Shown here: in pieces, positions 26,872 through 35,301 of the stretch
How the letters are laid out: each line of letters begins with the position of its first letter
Numbering within the stretch: the first letter of the stretch is position 1
Source of the DNA: Dehalogenimonas etheniformans
Lineage (GTDB): Bacteria; Chloroflexota; Dehalococcoidia; Dehalococcoidales; Dehalococcoidaceae
Length of the DNA stretch: 64,000 nt
Direction of reading: 5' to 3'
NCBI RefSeq assembly: GCF_014672715.2
Contig: NZ_CP058566.2
Span: forward strand, 1,674,001 to 1,738,000
Translations under genes and position numbers: made by a program
The notes under the pieces: generated by a model
What the model was told of the DNA's origin: nothing
The model's input: only the letters and a program-made list of their open reading frames with translations
Database searches by the model: none

Positions 26872-27949
26872 GTTCACAGTCTTCAGTTCACAGTTGTCAG
26901 TTCTAATGAACTTAGAGCAATCCGGTTGAGCCGGATTGAATTGTTGTTTTTTCATTTCTGATATATTTTTCCTAAAACGACTCGGATTTCAGGTTCATTT
27001 TCGGCTAAAACGACTCGGTGGTTGTTGAAACAATTGCCGTGCTTAATCGTGAAAACCGGGGCGGAGCGAATTGTTTCACCAAGGGTCTCGTGAAAAACAA
27101 TGCCCCTTGGTCCTGGGGCAGGGTTTGGGGCGGCAGGTTGAATTGTTTTAGCCTTCCGGCAAAACCCTTTTTTCTGAAACAAATCATCCGAAATCAGCTT
27201 TGCGTCAATCGTAAGATTTGTTTTCGAAAACAAATCATCAACGATGGTAATCGATTCATGCATTCTCTGGCGATCCGCGAAATTAAAGTGGAGCGGGTAA
27301 CTGTAATGGCACAGGTGTGCTAATTTATCCATGCCGTTATTATAGCACGGGAGTTCCTTGAGGTTGTCAAGCGTCTCGTGTCGTTTTTGGCGGAATATTT
27401 TGTTATGTTAAGTGTCGAATAATGAGAAGGTGGGGTAAATCCTCGAAATGGAGGAGGGGAAAGAGCGAATAACCCTCGCCCTCTTGTCCCTCTCCCGTTC
27501 TGGGGGCGAGGGAGGTGGAGGTGGGAGATAGATTCCCGCTTTCGCGGGAATGACAAGGGAATAAAAAGCCCCCTCTCCTTCATTTCCTCTCCCACGAGGG
27601 GCGAGGAAAGCCAACTGACAGGCGGGCGACCGAGTGGGTCGCCCCTACCGAAAATTCTTGGATCGGTGCTGGGGGAGGACGATTGCCACGGCTTGCCATT
27701 CAAGGCAAGCCTCGCAAAGACAGTTTTTTGTAGAAATCCCGATGTGCGGTGATGACATAGAGTTTCCAACTCTTTCTTCGATAGAATTATTCCTTGCGAC
27801 CAACCACCGTCTCCGACCTTTTACCCTATTGTCAGGCGATTACCCAGGGAGTAAAATCGACAACGGAATTCAAACTAAATTTAATGTACCAGAGTCCCGG
27901 GCGGGTTTTTATTCACCATTAGGCCGATAGCGTTTAACGGAGGCGGGTA
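26872..27949. other. Hairpin-rich non-coding region
   Basis: 1.08 kb without a supportable gene. It holds nested palindromes: GAAACAATT with AATTGTTTC near 27027-27090, and AGATTTGTTTTCGAAAACAAATC-like DNA near 27213. It also has an ATTCCCGC/GCGGGAAT hairpin at about 27533, several CTCTCCC-type hairpins and the GGGCGACC repeat at 27622. These are typical dispersed intergenic repeats. No RNA gene could be identified. Confidence 0.6.
27622..27690 (+). repeat. Dispersed intergenic repeat, copy 1
   Basis: GCGGGCGACC..GGTCGCCCC hairpin followed by TACCGAAAATTCTTGGATCG and GAGGACGATTGCCACG. It recurs almost unchanged at 38594-38660. Both copies lie between genes. Confidence 0.8.
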
Positions 27950-28471
27950 ATGTACATCTTCCTTGCCATCGGAATCATCGGATTCATAATCCTCCTGGTC
28001 AGTTTCATCTTCGGTGAGATAACCGATTTCGCCCAGGATACCATCGGCGACGTTACCGGCAATGAAGTTGGCCACGGGCCAGGGCCATTCAGTTTACGAT
28101 CGATTGCCGCGTTCACCACCGGTTTCGGCTTCGTGGGCTACATCTTTTCCGAGCTGGGATGGGACCCGCTCCAGGCGGCGCTGCCGGGGTTGCTCTTCGG
28201 AGCGCTGATGTCGCTGCTAAGCATCGTCCTGGTCAAAGCTCTTATCAAGCAACAAGCGAGCGGCAGTTTCGGTTTATCCGAGTTGGTAGGCAAGCCGGTC
28301 GATATTTCCACGCCGATACCCCAGGGAGGAGTCGGCGCCGTTACATTAGTTTTCAAAGAATCCTCTCAGACGTTCATCGCCAGAACCAAAGACGGAAGCC
28401 CTCTGGAAGCCGGAGCACCCGCCAAAATCACCAATTTTCAAGGTCGAACGGCGATCGTAGAAAAAATTTAG
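27950..28471 (+). CDS. NfeD-like membrane protein
   Basis: A 173-residue protein with hydrophobic segments at about residues 1-22 (IFLAIGIIGFIILLVSFIFG), 50-67 and 78-98. The C-terminal domain of about 65 residues is beta-rich (VGKPVDISTPIPQGGVGAVT, KITNFQGRTAIVEKI), as in NfeD/YqiJ OB-fold domains. It starts after AACGGAGGCGGG. The flotillin gene begins 10 bp downstream. NfeD-type proteins and flotillins are a known pair in membrane microdomains, so the context supports the call. Confidence 0.8.
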   Translation: MYIFLAIGIIGFIILLVSFIFGEITDFAQDTIGDVTGNEVGHGPGPFSLRSIAAFTTGFGFVGYIFSELGWDPLQAALPGLLFGALMSLLSIVLVKALIKQQASGSFGLSELVGKPVDISTPIPQGGVGAVTLVFKESSQTFIARTKDGSPLEAGAPAKITNFQGRTAIVEKI

Positions 28472-28481
28472 GAGAAGAAGA

Positions 28482-30014
28482 ATGCCTTCATCCGGAGTAG
28501 CCATCGCAATCCTCGCCATCGTCATCGCGATCCTCCTCATCATGGCGCTGGTCGCCAGCAGATATCAGAAAGTTGCGCCAAACGAGGTCCTGGTCATCGC
28601 CGGGCGTAAAAGAGTGACCCAGGACAGCGCGGGGAACCCGGTCGTGATGGGCCACCGCATCGTCAAAGGCGGCGGCACGTTCGTATACCCGGTATTAGAA
28701 AAAGTGAACCGGCTTTCTCTCAACGCCATGGCGATCGACGTCACCACCGCCGATGTTTATACCAAGAACGGCGTGCCGGTGACGGTCGACAGCGTGATCG
28801 TGATGAAGATCGGCGGCGACGACCTGTCCATTTCAGCGGCGGCGGAGCGTTTCCTGGGTTTCAAACCTGAAGAGATCAAGCATGTCGCCCAGGAAGTCCT
28901 GGGAGGGCACTTGCGTTCAATCTGCTCCACCATGACCCCGGAAGACATCAATGCCGACCGGACCACCTTCCAGCAAAGAGTCCTCGAGGTCGCCCACAAA
29001 GACTTCCAAAGCATGGGGCTCATCATCGATGCCTTTACTGTCCGCCAGATAAGCGACAAACAGGGGTACATGGACGCCCTGGGCCGCAAGTCCGCGGCCG
29101 AGGTCAAGAGGAACGCCCAGATCGGTGAAGCGGAAGCCCTTGACCGTGACGCCACCCAGAGCCAGTCCCTGGCCCGCCAGGCAGGACAGGTCACCAAAGC
29201 CGAAACGGAAGCCGCCATCGCCGAGGCTAACCGGAACCGCGACGTCAAGATGCAGGAATACAACGCCACCGTCGAAATCGCCAGGGCGAAGGCCGGCCAG
29301 GCCGGTCCCCGGGCGGAAGCGGAAGCCAAGCAGGACGTCATCGCCGCCCAAACCGATTTGGCGAAGAGGGAAGCTATCCGCAAGGAAGCCGAACTCAACG
29401 CCACCGTCATCAAGACCGCCGAGGCGGAAAGACAGCGGACGATCATCAACGCCGAAGCCGCCAGGCAATCCCAGATCGTCCAGGCAGAGGGCGAGAAGGC
29501 CTCCCGGGTCCTCAAAGCCGAAGCCGACCAGAAGGAACGTGAACAGGAAGGTCTCGGCGAAGCGGCGAAGATCCGCAACGTCGGCATGGCGGATGGCGAA
29601 GCCAGCAAGGCCAAAGGCCTAGGCGAAGCGGAGGCCATCAGGGCGAAACTCCTGGCCGAAGCCGAAGGCCTCCATAAGAAAGCCGAAGCGATGAAAGCCT
29701 TCAACGACGCCGGCATGAACCTCCAGATCGCGACATCGCTCATCGCCGTGCTGCCGGAGATCGTCAAAGCGGCGACGTCGCCCCTGGCCAGCGTCAAGGA
29801 CATCCGCATCATGGATTTCGGCGGAGCAAACACCGACGGCCACGGCGGCCCGGTGGACAAGCTTCTCAACATCACCCCTCAATCCCTGATGGTTGCCAAC
29901 GAGGCCTTGAAGAATACGATCGGCATGGACCTGACCGAAATGATCAAGCTTATCCGTACGGGCAAGACCGACGAAGTCCTCAAGATGGCGGAGGGGAAGA
30001 CCGAGACGGAGTAG
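28482..30014 (+). CDS. Flotillin-like SPFH-domain protein
   Basis: A 510-residue membrane-scaffold protein. An N-terminal hydrophobic anchor (AIAILAIVIAILLIMALVAS) is followed by an SPFH domain (about 30-220) and a long Ala/Glu/Lys-rich coiled coil (about 205-390, repeated AEAEAKQ/KAEAD patterns with EA repeats). The C-terminal part includes AMKAFNDAGMNLQIATSLIA. This is the FloT/flotillin-1 architecture. Codon use in the coiled coil is very GC-rich. It is paired with the NfeD-like gene and ends at a strong terminator. Confidence 0.93.
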   Translation: MPSSGVAIAILAIVIAILLIMALVASRYQKVAPNEVLVIAGRKRVTQDSAGNPVVMGHRIVKGGGTFVYPVLEKVNRLSLNAMAIDVTTADVYTKNGVPVTVDSVIVMKIGGDDLSISAAAERFLGFKPEEIKHVAQEVLGGHLRSICSTMTPEDINADRTTFQQRVLEVAHKDFQSMGLIIDAFTVRQISDKQGYMDALGRKSAAEVKRNAQIGEAEALDRDATQSQSLARQAGQVTKAETEAAIAEANRNRDVKMQEYNATVEIARAKAGQAGPRAEAEAKQDVIAAQTDLAKREAIRKEAELNATVIKTAEAERQRTIINAEAARQSQIVQAEGEKASRVLKAEADQKEREQEGLGEAAKIRNVGMADGEASKAKGLGEAEAIRAKLLAEAEGLHKKAEAMKAFNDAGMNLQIATSLIAVLPEIVKAATSPLASVKDIRIMDFGGANTDGHGGPVDKLLNITPQSLMVANEALKNTIGMDLTEMIKLIRTGKTDEVLKMAEGKTETE

Positions 30015-30031
30015 CGACGACACGAACATTA

Positions 30032-30063
30032 AAAAAGAGCCCTCTTTCGAGAGGGCTCTTTTT
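30032..30063 (+). terminator. Rho-independent terminator after the flotillin gene
   Basis: A 13-bp perfect stem AAAAAGAGCCCTC/GAGGGCTCTTTTT with loop TTTCGA, running into TTTTTGTTTT. It lies 17 bp after the stop. Confidence 0.95.
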
Positions 30064-30211
30064 GTTTTGGCGCTGTGGCAGTGGGGTGGGGAAATTTATT
30101 TTTGGGGACTGTATTGAAAGGATAATGGGCTGGGTATATTATTGCTCGTTAATATTACCCTAAATTTGGCGCGTCAAACTTTACGATGGGTGCGGATTTC
30201 AGGAGTTACAA

Positions 30212-30727
30212 ATGGAATTACGCGATGCCGAGACTGCAACTGAACAACTACTTACTTCCGGAATTGTCAGCGAGAATGAAAATGTCATTCATTATTATGG
30301 AGGTAGCTTATCTCTTGGGGCAGGTTGGAGCGGAGGATACGCGTTTATTACCGAAAAGAGGTTAATATTCGGACGCCAAGCTCAAGGCTGGTCTTCACGA
30401 GGGATTGATCTCATCTTCGAATGTGAACTCGGAGATATCCTGAGTGTTTCTACTAACGGTTGGTTTGATAAAAGAGCCAATTTTGCTGTCAAGCAAAATG
30501 GTCAAATTGTCCAATGTACGCTTTCTAGCCCATATAATATAGCATTTGCTCAGAGCCTAATTGAATCGAAGAGATCTTATAAGGAAAAAAGGACCGTCGT
30601 AGCAAATACAATAATTATCGAAGAAGCCAAAAAGGAAAAGGAAAAGGCTTCTGAAATACTTCAGAAGAGGCTTGCCAGGGGCGAGATTAGTCTTGAGGAA
30701 TTCCACCAGAAGATTCAGCGGACTTGA
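30212..30727 (+). CDS. PH/GRAM-like plus SHOCT protein, 171 aa
   Basis: Residues 20-115 form a beta-rich module (AFITEKRLIFGRQAQGW, FECELGDILSVSTNGWF) like bacterial PH or GRAM domains. After a charged helix, the last 28 residues (ASEILQKRLARGEISLEEFH) are a SHOCT motif. The ATG follows CAGGAG. No membrane segment. Such proteins often act as membrane- or stress-associated oligomer adaptors; function here is unknown. It stands alone between the flotillin terminator and the retron. Confidence 0.75.
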   Translation: MELRDAETATEQLLTSGIVSENENVIHYYGGSLSLGAGWSGGYAFITEKRLIFGRQAQGWSSRGIDLIFECELGDILSVSTNGWFDKRANFAVKQNGQIVQCTLSSPYNIAFAQSLIESKRSYKEKRTVVANTIIIEEAKKEKEKASEILQKRLARGEISLEEFHQKIQRT

Positions 30728-30846
30728 TAAAAAATCGATCCATTAAATCTATACGTAAGCGGTTTTTATGGGGTGGGGGAGAATATTTATACCGACGTAA
30801 GCGAATAAGCTTGCTGGGGGGCACTAGGGAACCGTATAATGCCTAT

Positions 30847-30982
30847 TGCTTGCGGGTGGTGCTTTGCTAGCCGTCGTTGATCCAGCGACGACCTTTAGGA
30901 CTCTTTGCTTTATGCTCAGCTTATCATGGTCAAGGAAGCAGTCATGCTGATGCAGAAGGGTAGATTCACTCCCCCGCAAGCA
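30847..30982 (+). ncRNA. Retron msr-msd non-coding RNA
   Basis: The leader of the reverse transcriptase gene has the retron layout. A perfect 10-bp a1/a2 pairing joins TGCTTGCGGG (30847-30856) and CCCGCAAGCA (30973-30982). Just inside is an msr hairpin CGTCG/CGACG (30872-30890) followed by ACCTTTAGGACTC, and then an msd-like stem (TGC-T-CAG..CATG with CATG-CTG-AT-GCA, 30913-30954). The a2 arm ends 22 bp before the RT start. The msd boundaries and the branching G are inferred. Confidence 0.75.
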
Positions 30983-31004
30983 CTTTTAATATCGAAAACA
31001 TTAA

Positions 31005-32477
31005 GTGAAAATAAGCCACAAATTAAATAGCCCACCCCAAGATTTGGCCAAGTCATTCTCGGCTCTAAAAGATGGGCGCGATGTCGCTAAACTCCTTGAA
31101 GTCGAGTATGCCCACTTGGTCTATCATTTGTACAAAATTCCACAAGAGGCTCGTTATTCTCAATTCAAAGTCAAAAAACGTGGCACGAATGAATTTCGCA
31201 CGATCTCAATTCCGAATGGTTCACTTAAAATAATCCAAACAAAACTCGTTCAAGTGCTTGAAGCCGTATATTTTCCAAGAATCGCAGTACATGGGTTCAT
31301 AAAGGGCAAAAGCATATTATCCAACGCCAGGATTCATGCCAACCAAAAATGGGTATTCAATGCTGATCTTGAAGGATTTTTCCCTTCAATTAACTTCGGG
31401 CGAGTCCGTGGTTTGTTTATTGCTAAGCCTTACGTGTTACCAGATAACGTTGCAACCGTCCTTGCCCAAATATGTTGCTACAACAACGAACTACCTCAAG
31501 GAGCACCCACATCTCCCATTCTTTCGAATATGGTTTGTGCAAAATTAGATAGCGAACTCCGAATTCTTGCGCAACATTCACGTTGTAATTACACACGATA
31601 CGCAGATGATCTTACTTTTTCTACATCTTCGCCCAAATTTCCTCCTCAAATCGCATCGATAGATGGAGATTCACAAAATACCATCATAGAACTCGGTGAA
31701 CAATTACGAACAATAATTGGAAATAATGGATTTTGCGTTAATGCCCAAAAAACACGACTTCAAACAAAAACCCACAGGCAAGAAGTCACTGGTTTAGTTA
31801 CGAATCAATTCCCGAATGTGAGTAGACAATTTATTCGCCAAGTGAGAGCTATGCTCCATGCGTGGGAGAAATTTGGCCTTGAAAAAGCCCAAACTGAATA
31901 CCTAATGTTATACCGCGATCAACAAAGAAATCCTTTAAAAAATGACCCCAAATACAGGAATGTTTCATTAAAAGATGTCATTTTGGGGAAAATCGGCTTC
32001 ATCGGTTCCATAAGAGGTAAGACTGACTTCATTTATATCAAATTATTGAATAAAGTTATCAGTCTATCTCCCGAACTGGCCAAACAAAAGGATAAAATAT
32101 CAGCTTTAATGTCTTCAGGCCCAGCCCCATTAATAAGGGTTACAACGGAAGGTCCAACTGATTGGATGCATATTGAAACTGCTTTTAACAACCTCCAATC
32201 AAAAGGACTGTTTGCCGGACTCGCCTTCGATTTGGTTCGGTACGAGCACGATATGGGACATTCCAGGCTATTGTCCATCTGTGAAGCATATGCAACATTA
32301 CCGATCCCTGGAGGACTCTCTCACGTATTTATTTTCGATAGAGATGAACCGCAAATAGTAAACAAAGTCAACGAACATGGCGATGTGCGAAAATGGCCGA
32401 ATAATGTGTATTCGTTCTCAATTCCAATACCTACCCATAGAACTAAAACACCCGAAATTTGCATCGAATTAAATTAG
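31005..32477 (+). CDS. Retron reverse transcriptase fused to TOPRIM domain (truncated by transposon)
   Basis: It makes msDNA from the upstream RNA. RT motifs: FNADLEGFFPSIN, LPQGAPTSPILSN, the catalytic YADD (TRYADDLTFST) and the retron-type VTGLVTN. The C-terminal part carries a TOPRIM-like domain (RVTTEGPTDWMHIE, HVFIFDRDEP), the architecture of retron Ec67. The frame starts GTG 31005 and stops at a TAG formed by the transposon junction (32475-32477), leaving 490 residues. Joining 32476 to 34886 restores a 594-residue protein, close to the Ec67 enzyme length. The 104-residue tail is lost, so defence function is probably broken. Confidence 0.88.
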   Translation: MKISHKLNSPPQDLAKSFSALKDGRDVAKLLEVEYAHLVYHLYKIPQEARYSQFKVKKRGTNEFRTISIPNGSLKIIQTKLVQVLEAVYFPRIAVHGFIKGKSILSNARIHANQKWVFNADLEGFFPSINFGRVRGLFIAKPYVLPDNVATVLAQICCYNNELPQGAPTSPILSNMVCAKLDSELRILAQHSRCNYTRYADDLTFSTSSPKFPPQIASIDGDSQNTIIELGEQLRTIIGNNGFCVNAQKTRLQTKTHRQEVTGLVTNQFPNVSRQFIRQVRAMLHAWEKFGLEKAQTEYLMLYRDQQRNPLKNDPKYRNVSLKDVILGKIGFIGSIRGKTDFIYIKLLNKVISLSPELAKQKDKISALMSSGPAPLIRVTTEGPTDWMHIETAFNNLQSKGLFAGLAFDLVRYEHDMGHSRLLSICEAYATLPIPGGLSHVFIFDRDEPQIVNKVNEHGDVRKWPNNVYSFSIPIPTHRTKTPEICIELN

Positions 32478-32489
32478 GTAACTATATAC

Positions 32490-32518
32490 TTGCGTGACCC
32501 ACTTTTGTATGCTATAAT
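32490..32518 (+). promoter_or_regulatory. Promoter of the transposon genes
   Basis: TTGCGT at 32490 and TATAAT at 32513 with a 17-bp spacer. The -35 box lies inside the terminal repeat. The transposase ATG follows 31 bp later after AGGGG. Confidence 0.7.
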
Positions 32519-32548
32519 GCGATTATCAAAAGTTAGGGGTCCAAGAAA

Positions 32549-33475
32549 ATGTTACCTCAATTCGATACTCTGGTTGGAATGATCAAGAAATTCCCCGATG
32601 AACAATCCTGTATTGACCACCTAACCGAAGTAAAATGGCACGAAAGCCCTTTTTGCCCCTACTGTGGTTCTCATAAGGTTTACCACTTCAAAGATCATCG
32701 TACCCATAAATGCGGTGACTGCCGAAAACGGTTCAGCGTTAAAGTGGGGACTATTTTCGAGGACACCAAAATCCCCTTGAAAAAATGGTTCATGGCTATC
32801 TACCTGATTACCGCCCACAAAAAGGGTATCTCATCCGTTCAACTTGGTAAGGATATTGGAGTTACCCAAAAGACCGCATGGTTCATCCTTCATCGGTTGC
32901 GTGAAGCCGCCAAAACCGAAGCCTTTAATGCTCCGCTCAAGAATTGTGTTGAAGTTGATGAGACTTACATAGGCGGCAAAGAAAAGAACAAACACGCCTG
33001 TAAACGGATTGGTGGCACTCAGGGTAGAAGCACCAAAACCAAAACCACTGCCGTTGTTGTCCTTCAAAGAGGCGGCGAACTAAGGGCATTCCAAACACCC
33101 GATACCAACCGGACAACACTTCAAAAACTTGTTGCTGAAAATGTCGCTCTTGGTTCTAAGGTCAACACCGATGAATGGGCTGGATACAAAGGACTTGAAA
33201 CCTTTTATCTCCATAGCAGTGTCAACCACATTGGCGGTCAATACGTGAATGGCGATGCCCATACAAACACAGCCGAAGGTTTCTTTTCACTGCTAAAGCG
33301 GGGCATCATCGGTATCTATCATTTCACCAGCAAAAAACATCTACAAAGATACCTCAACGAGTTCACTTTCAGGTATAATCTCCGCAAGGAAAGCAACGGG
33401 GCTGGCTTCTTATCCCTCCTCCAACATTGCAACCAGAGACTAACCTATAAAGGACTGATCGCCAATGAAGCGTAA
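32549..33475 (+). CDS. IS1595-family transposase
   Basis: A 308-residue transposase. The N-terminal zinc ribbon has CPYCGS and CGDCRKRF (about residues 32-60). The catalytic domain starts with VEVDETYIGGKEKNKH, continues with the second Asp in VNTDEWAGYKGL and ends with the Glu region NTAEGFFSLLKRGIIGIYH, then RYLNEFTFRYN. This order is typical of IS1595. It overlaps the methyltransferase gene by 11 bp, so the cargo is translationally linked to the transposase. Confidence 0.95.
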   Translation: MLPQFDTLVGMIKKFPDEQSCIDHLTEVKWHESPFCPYCGSHKVYHFKDHRTHKCGDCRKRFSVKVGTIFEDTKIPLKKWFMAIYLITAHKKGISSVQLGKDIGVTQKTAWFILHRLREAAKTEAFNAPLKNCVEVDETYIGGKEKNKHACKRIGGTQGRSTKTKTTAVVVLQRGGELRAFQTPDTNRTTLQKLVAENVALGSKVNTDEWAGYKGLETFYLHSSVNHIGGQYVNGDAHTNTAEGFFSLLKRGIIGIYHFTSKKHLQRYLNEFTFRYNLRKESNGAGFLSLLQHCNQRLTYKGLIANEA

Positions 33476-34415
33476 TATAACCATTGACCCGCCCCTCAGC
33501 CTACCAATGCCGTTCGATGAAGCTATTGAGCGGTTTGCCCGTGTAAACACTAAAGACGTTGAAGCCACAGTGTGTTCCCGTGATGCCGCTCCATTCGTAA
33601 AATGGGCTGGTGGTAAACGTGGGATTATTGATCAACTCGTAAACCGGCTCCCTGATAAGTTTGGCGAGTATTATGAGCCATTCGCAGGTGGAGCGGCTTT
33701 ATTTTTTGAGATAAGCGACAACCTCAAAAAGGCCTACATATCCGACAGCAACCTTGACCTAATGATTACCTATGCCGTGGTCAAAGATATGCCCGATGCC
33801 TTAATTAAAAAACTCGAAGATCATGCCAAAAAAGACAGCGAGGAATACTATTACAAGGTTAGGGCACAGCACAACCTGAAAGATGCAGTCGATACAGCGG
33901 CAAGGTTCATTTATCTGAATAAGACCTGTTACAACGGGCTTTATCGAGTCAATAAAAAGGGTGAATTCAATGTGCCCCGTGGCCGTTATGCCAATCCCGA
34001 TGTGGTCAATAAGGAAAACATTCTAGCGGCAAGCCAAGCCTTAAAAAAAGCTGAACTTCGATACAGGGAATTCGACAAGATAACACCTAAATCAGGCGAT
34101 CTGGTTTATTTCGATCCGCCGTATCATCCCACAGATACAGCATCGTTTACCCAATACACAAAGCTAGATTTTTCGGAAAAAGATCAGCAACGTCTCGCCA
34201 ACTTTGCATTGGAACTTCACCGACAGGGCGTTTACGTTATGCTTTCCAATTCGGATACGCCTTATATCCGCAACCTGTACAACAACACAGCTTGGAATCT
34301 AAGTGTAGTTTCTGCACCACGTCTGGTAAACTGTAAAGCCGAAGGCCGGGTGGCCGTCAAAGAATTGTTGGTGAGAAATTATGCCGGAAATGATCCAGGG
34401 CGGGACACAGGCTAA
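33465..34415 (+). CDS. Dam-type (D12 class) DNA N6-adenine methyltransferase
   Basis: A 316-residue enzyme with the SAM motif FVKWAGGKRGIIDQL (about residues 46-60), the segment YEPFAGGAALFFE and the catalytic LVYFDPPYHPTD (about 210-221). This order is that of Dam/DpnM, which often methylate GATC, but the specificity is not visible. It lies in the transposon between the transposase and a nuclease-like gene, overlapping both. It would protect host DNA from the partner nuclease. Confidence 0.93.
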   Translation: MKRNITIDPPLSLPMPFDEAIERFARVNTKDVEATVCSRDAAPFVKWAGGKRGIIDQLVNRLPDKFGEYYEPFAGGAALFFEISDNLKKAYISDSNLDLMITYAVVKDMPDALIKKLEDHAKKDSEEYYYKVRAQHNLKDAVDTAARFIYLNKTCYNGLYRVNKKGEFNVPRGRYANPDVVNKENILAASQALKKAELRYREFDKITPKSGDLVYFDPPYHPTDTASFTQYTKLDFSEKDQQRLANFALELHRQGVYVMLSNSDTPYIRNLYNNTAWNLSVVSAPRLVNCKAEGRVAVKELLVRNYAGNDPGRDTG

Positions 34416-34854
34416 CTACACAGGGACAGTACTAGAAAAGTTCGTTGCCTCTCGTTTGGATGAACGGGGATATACCTACGTCCCCTCTGTCCGATTTTTT
34501 GCCGCTCGTGCTTTGAAGCAGCCAATCTATACTAGACGCTGTGAAATCGGCAAGAACATCTACAACCTTAAACAGATTTGTGACTTTGTGGTGTACCATC
34601 CTGAAAAATGGCCAGATAACCTCATCATCGAATGCAAATGGCAACAAAGTGGCGGATCGGTCGATGAAAAGTTCCCTTATCTAGTTTTGAATATCAATAT
34701 GAAATACGAAACTCCAACCATCATCCTATTGGATGGAGCCGGTTTCAGGCGTGGAGCTGGTGCTTGGCTTAGACAGCAAGCGGGTAACGGCAACCTAAAA
34801 CAAGTTCTCGATATGTCTCAGTTTACAACTTGGGTAAACAAAGGCAATTTGTAG
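34381..34854 (+). CDS. PD-(D/E)XK restriction endonuclease candidate
   Basis: A 157-residue protein with a nuclease core: Asp in QICDFVVYHPEKWPDN and the ECKWQ motif in LIIECKWQQSGGSVDEK (about residues 80-96). This is the PD-(D/E)XK signature, and the GGSVDEKFPY tail is also common in such enzymes. It overlaps the methyltransferase by 35 bp, and its stop touches the transposon's right end. The context makes it a type II restriction enzyme. It is small for one, and its sequence target is unknown. Confidence 0.75.
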   Translation: MPEMIQGGTQANYTGTVLEKFVASRLDERGYTYVPSVRFFAARALKQPIYTRRCEIGKNIYNLKQICDFVVYHPEKWPDNLIIECKWQQSGGSVDEKFPYLVLNINMKYETPTIILLDGAGFRRGAGAWLRQQAGNGNLKQVLDMSQFTTWVNKGNL

Positions 34855-34885
34855 GGTCAAACACGTATATAGTTACCTTAAATTA

Positions 34886-35198
34886 TTCCGACGCTGAAAT
34901 CCAACGAATCGATTCCTCGGGGAGAAGGTTGTTTATCAACACGGAGTTTGATCATGATAGTCAGATGCACAATTCCCTTGACCTTTCATGTACTGATCGG
35001 AGCAAATTTCCCCGAAGTAAGGCGATTCGAATAATAGATGACAATGTGTTTGACCGCGCAAAACACAACGTGGCTTTAACAAAAAGAAAATTCGCCGAAT
35101 ACGTAACAACCGGTGAACCTAATTTTAATGATTTTGACTTTCTCCCATTTAAAGGAATATTTGATAACCTTAAAAGAATTATGGACAAAACAATCTAA
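34886..35198 (+). pseudogene. Detached 3' end of the retron RT-TOPRIM gene
   Basis: It begins directly after the right target duplication and continues the split protein as YSDAEIQRIDSSGRRLFIN through FKGIFDNLKRIMDKTI. Removing the transposon and one duplication puts it exactly in frame with the 31005 gene. A short frame with its own ATG at 34830 reads from inside the nuclease gene through this junction, but that start is accidental. Confidence 0.9.
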
Positions 35199-35301
35199 CT
35201 AATCTTCTCGATGTAAGATTTGAAAAAAGCGATGGGTGGAGGCGGACCAAAGAATGTTACCTATGCAATTTTCTGTCTAACGTGAACCATAATAAGAATA
35301 T

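Larger units (their letters stand above)
32477..34877. mobile_element. IS1595-family transposon carrying restriction-modification genes
   Basis: 2401 bp flanked by an 8-bp target duplication TTAAATTA (32469-32476 and 34878-34885). The ends are 24-bp inverted repeats with three mismatches, beginning GGTAACTATATAC on each side (32477-32500 and 34854-34877). The cargo is a transposase, an adenine methyltransferase and a nuclease, overlapping head to tail. The clean duplication and intact genes suggest a recent insertion, and passenger genes are known in this family. Confidence 0.93.

Noticed and set aside
26473-26955. 160-codon leftward frame over the copA end
   Set aside because: Its internal repeats are the mirror of the triplicated start region; no support on that strand.
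28757-29875. 372-codon leftward frame opposite the flotillin gene
   Set aside because: Mirror of the Ala/Glu-rich coiled coil; low-complexity composition and no start signals.
34830-35198. Independent 122-residue gene at the right transposon end
   Set aside because: Its start lies inside the nuclease gene and the rest is exactly the lost C-terminus of the retron RT.
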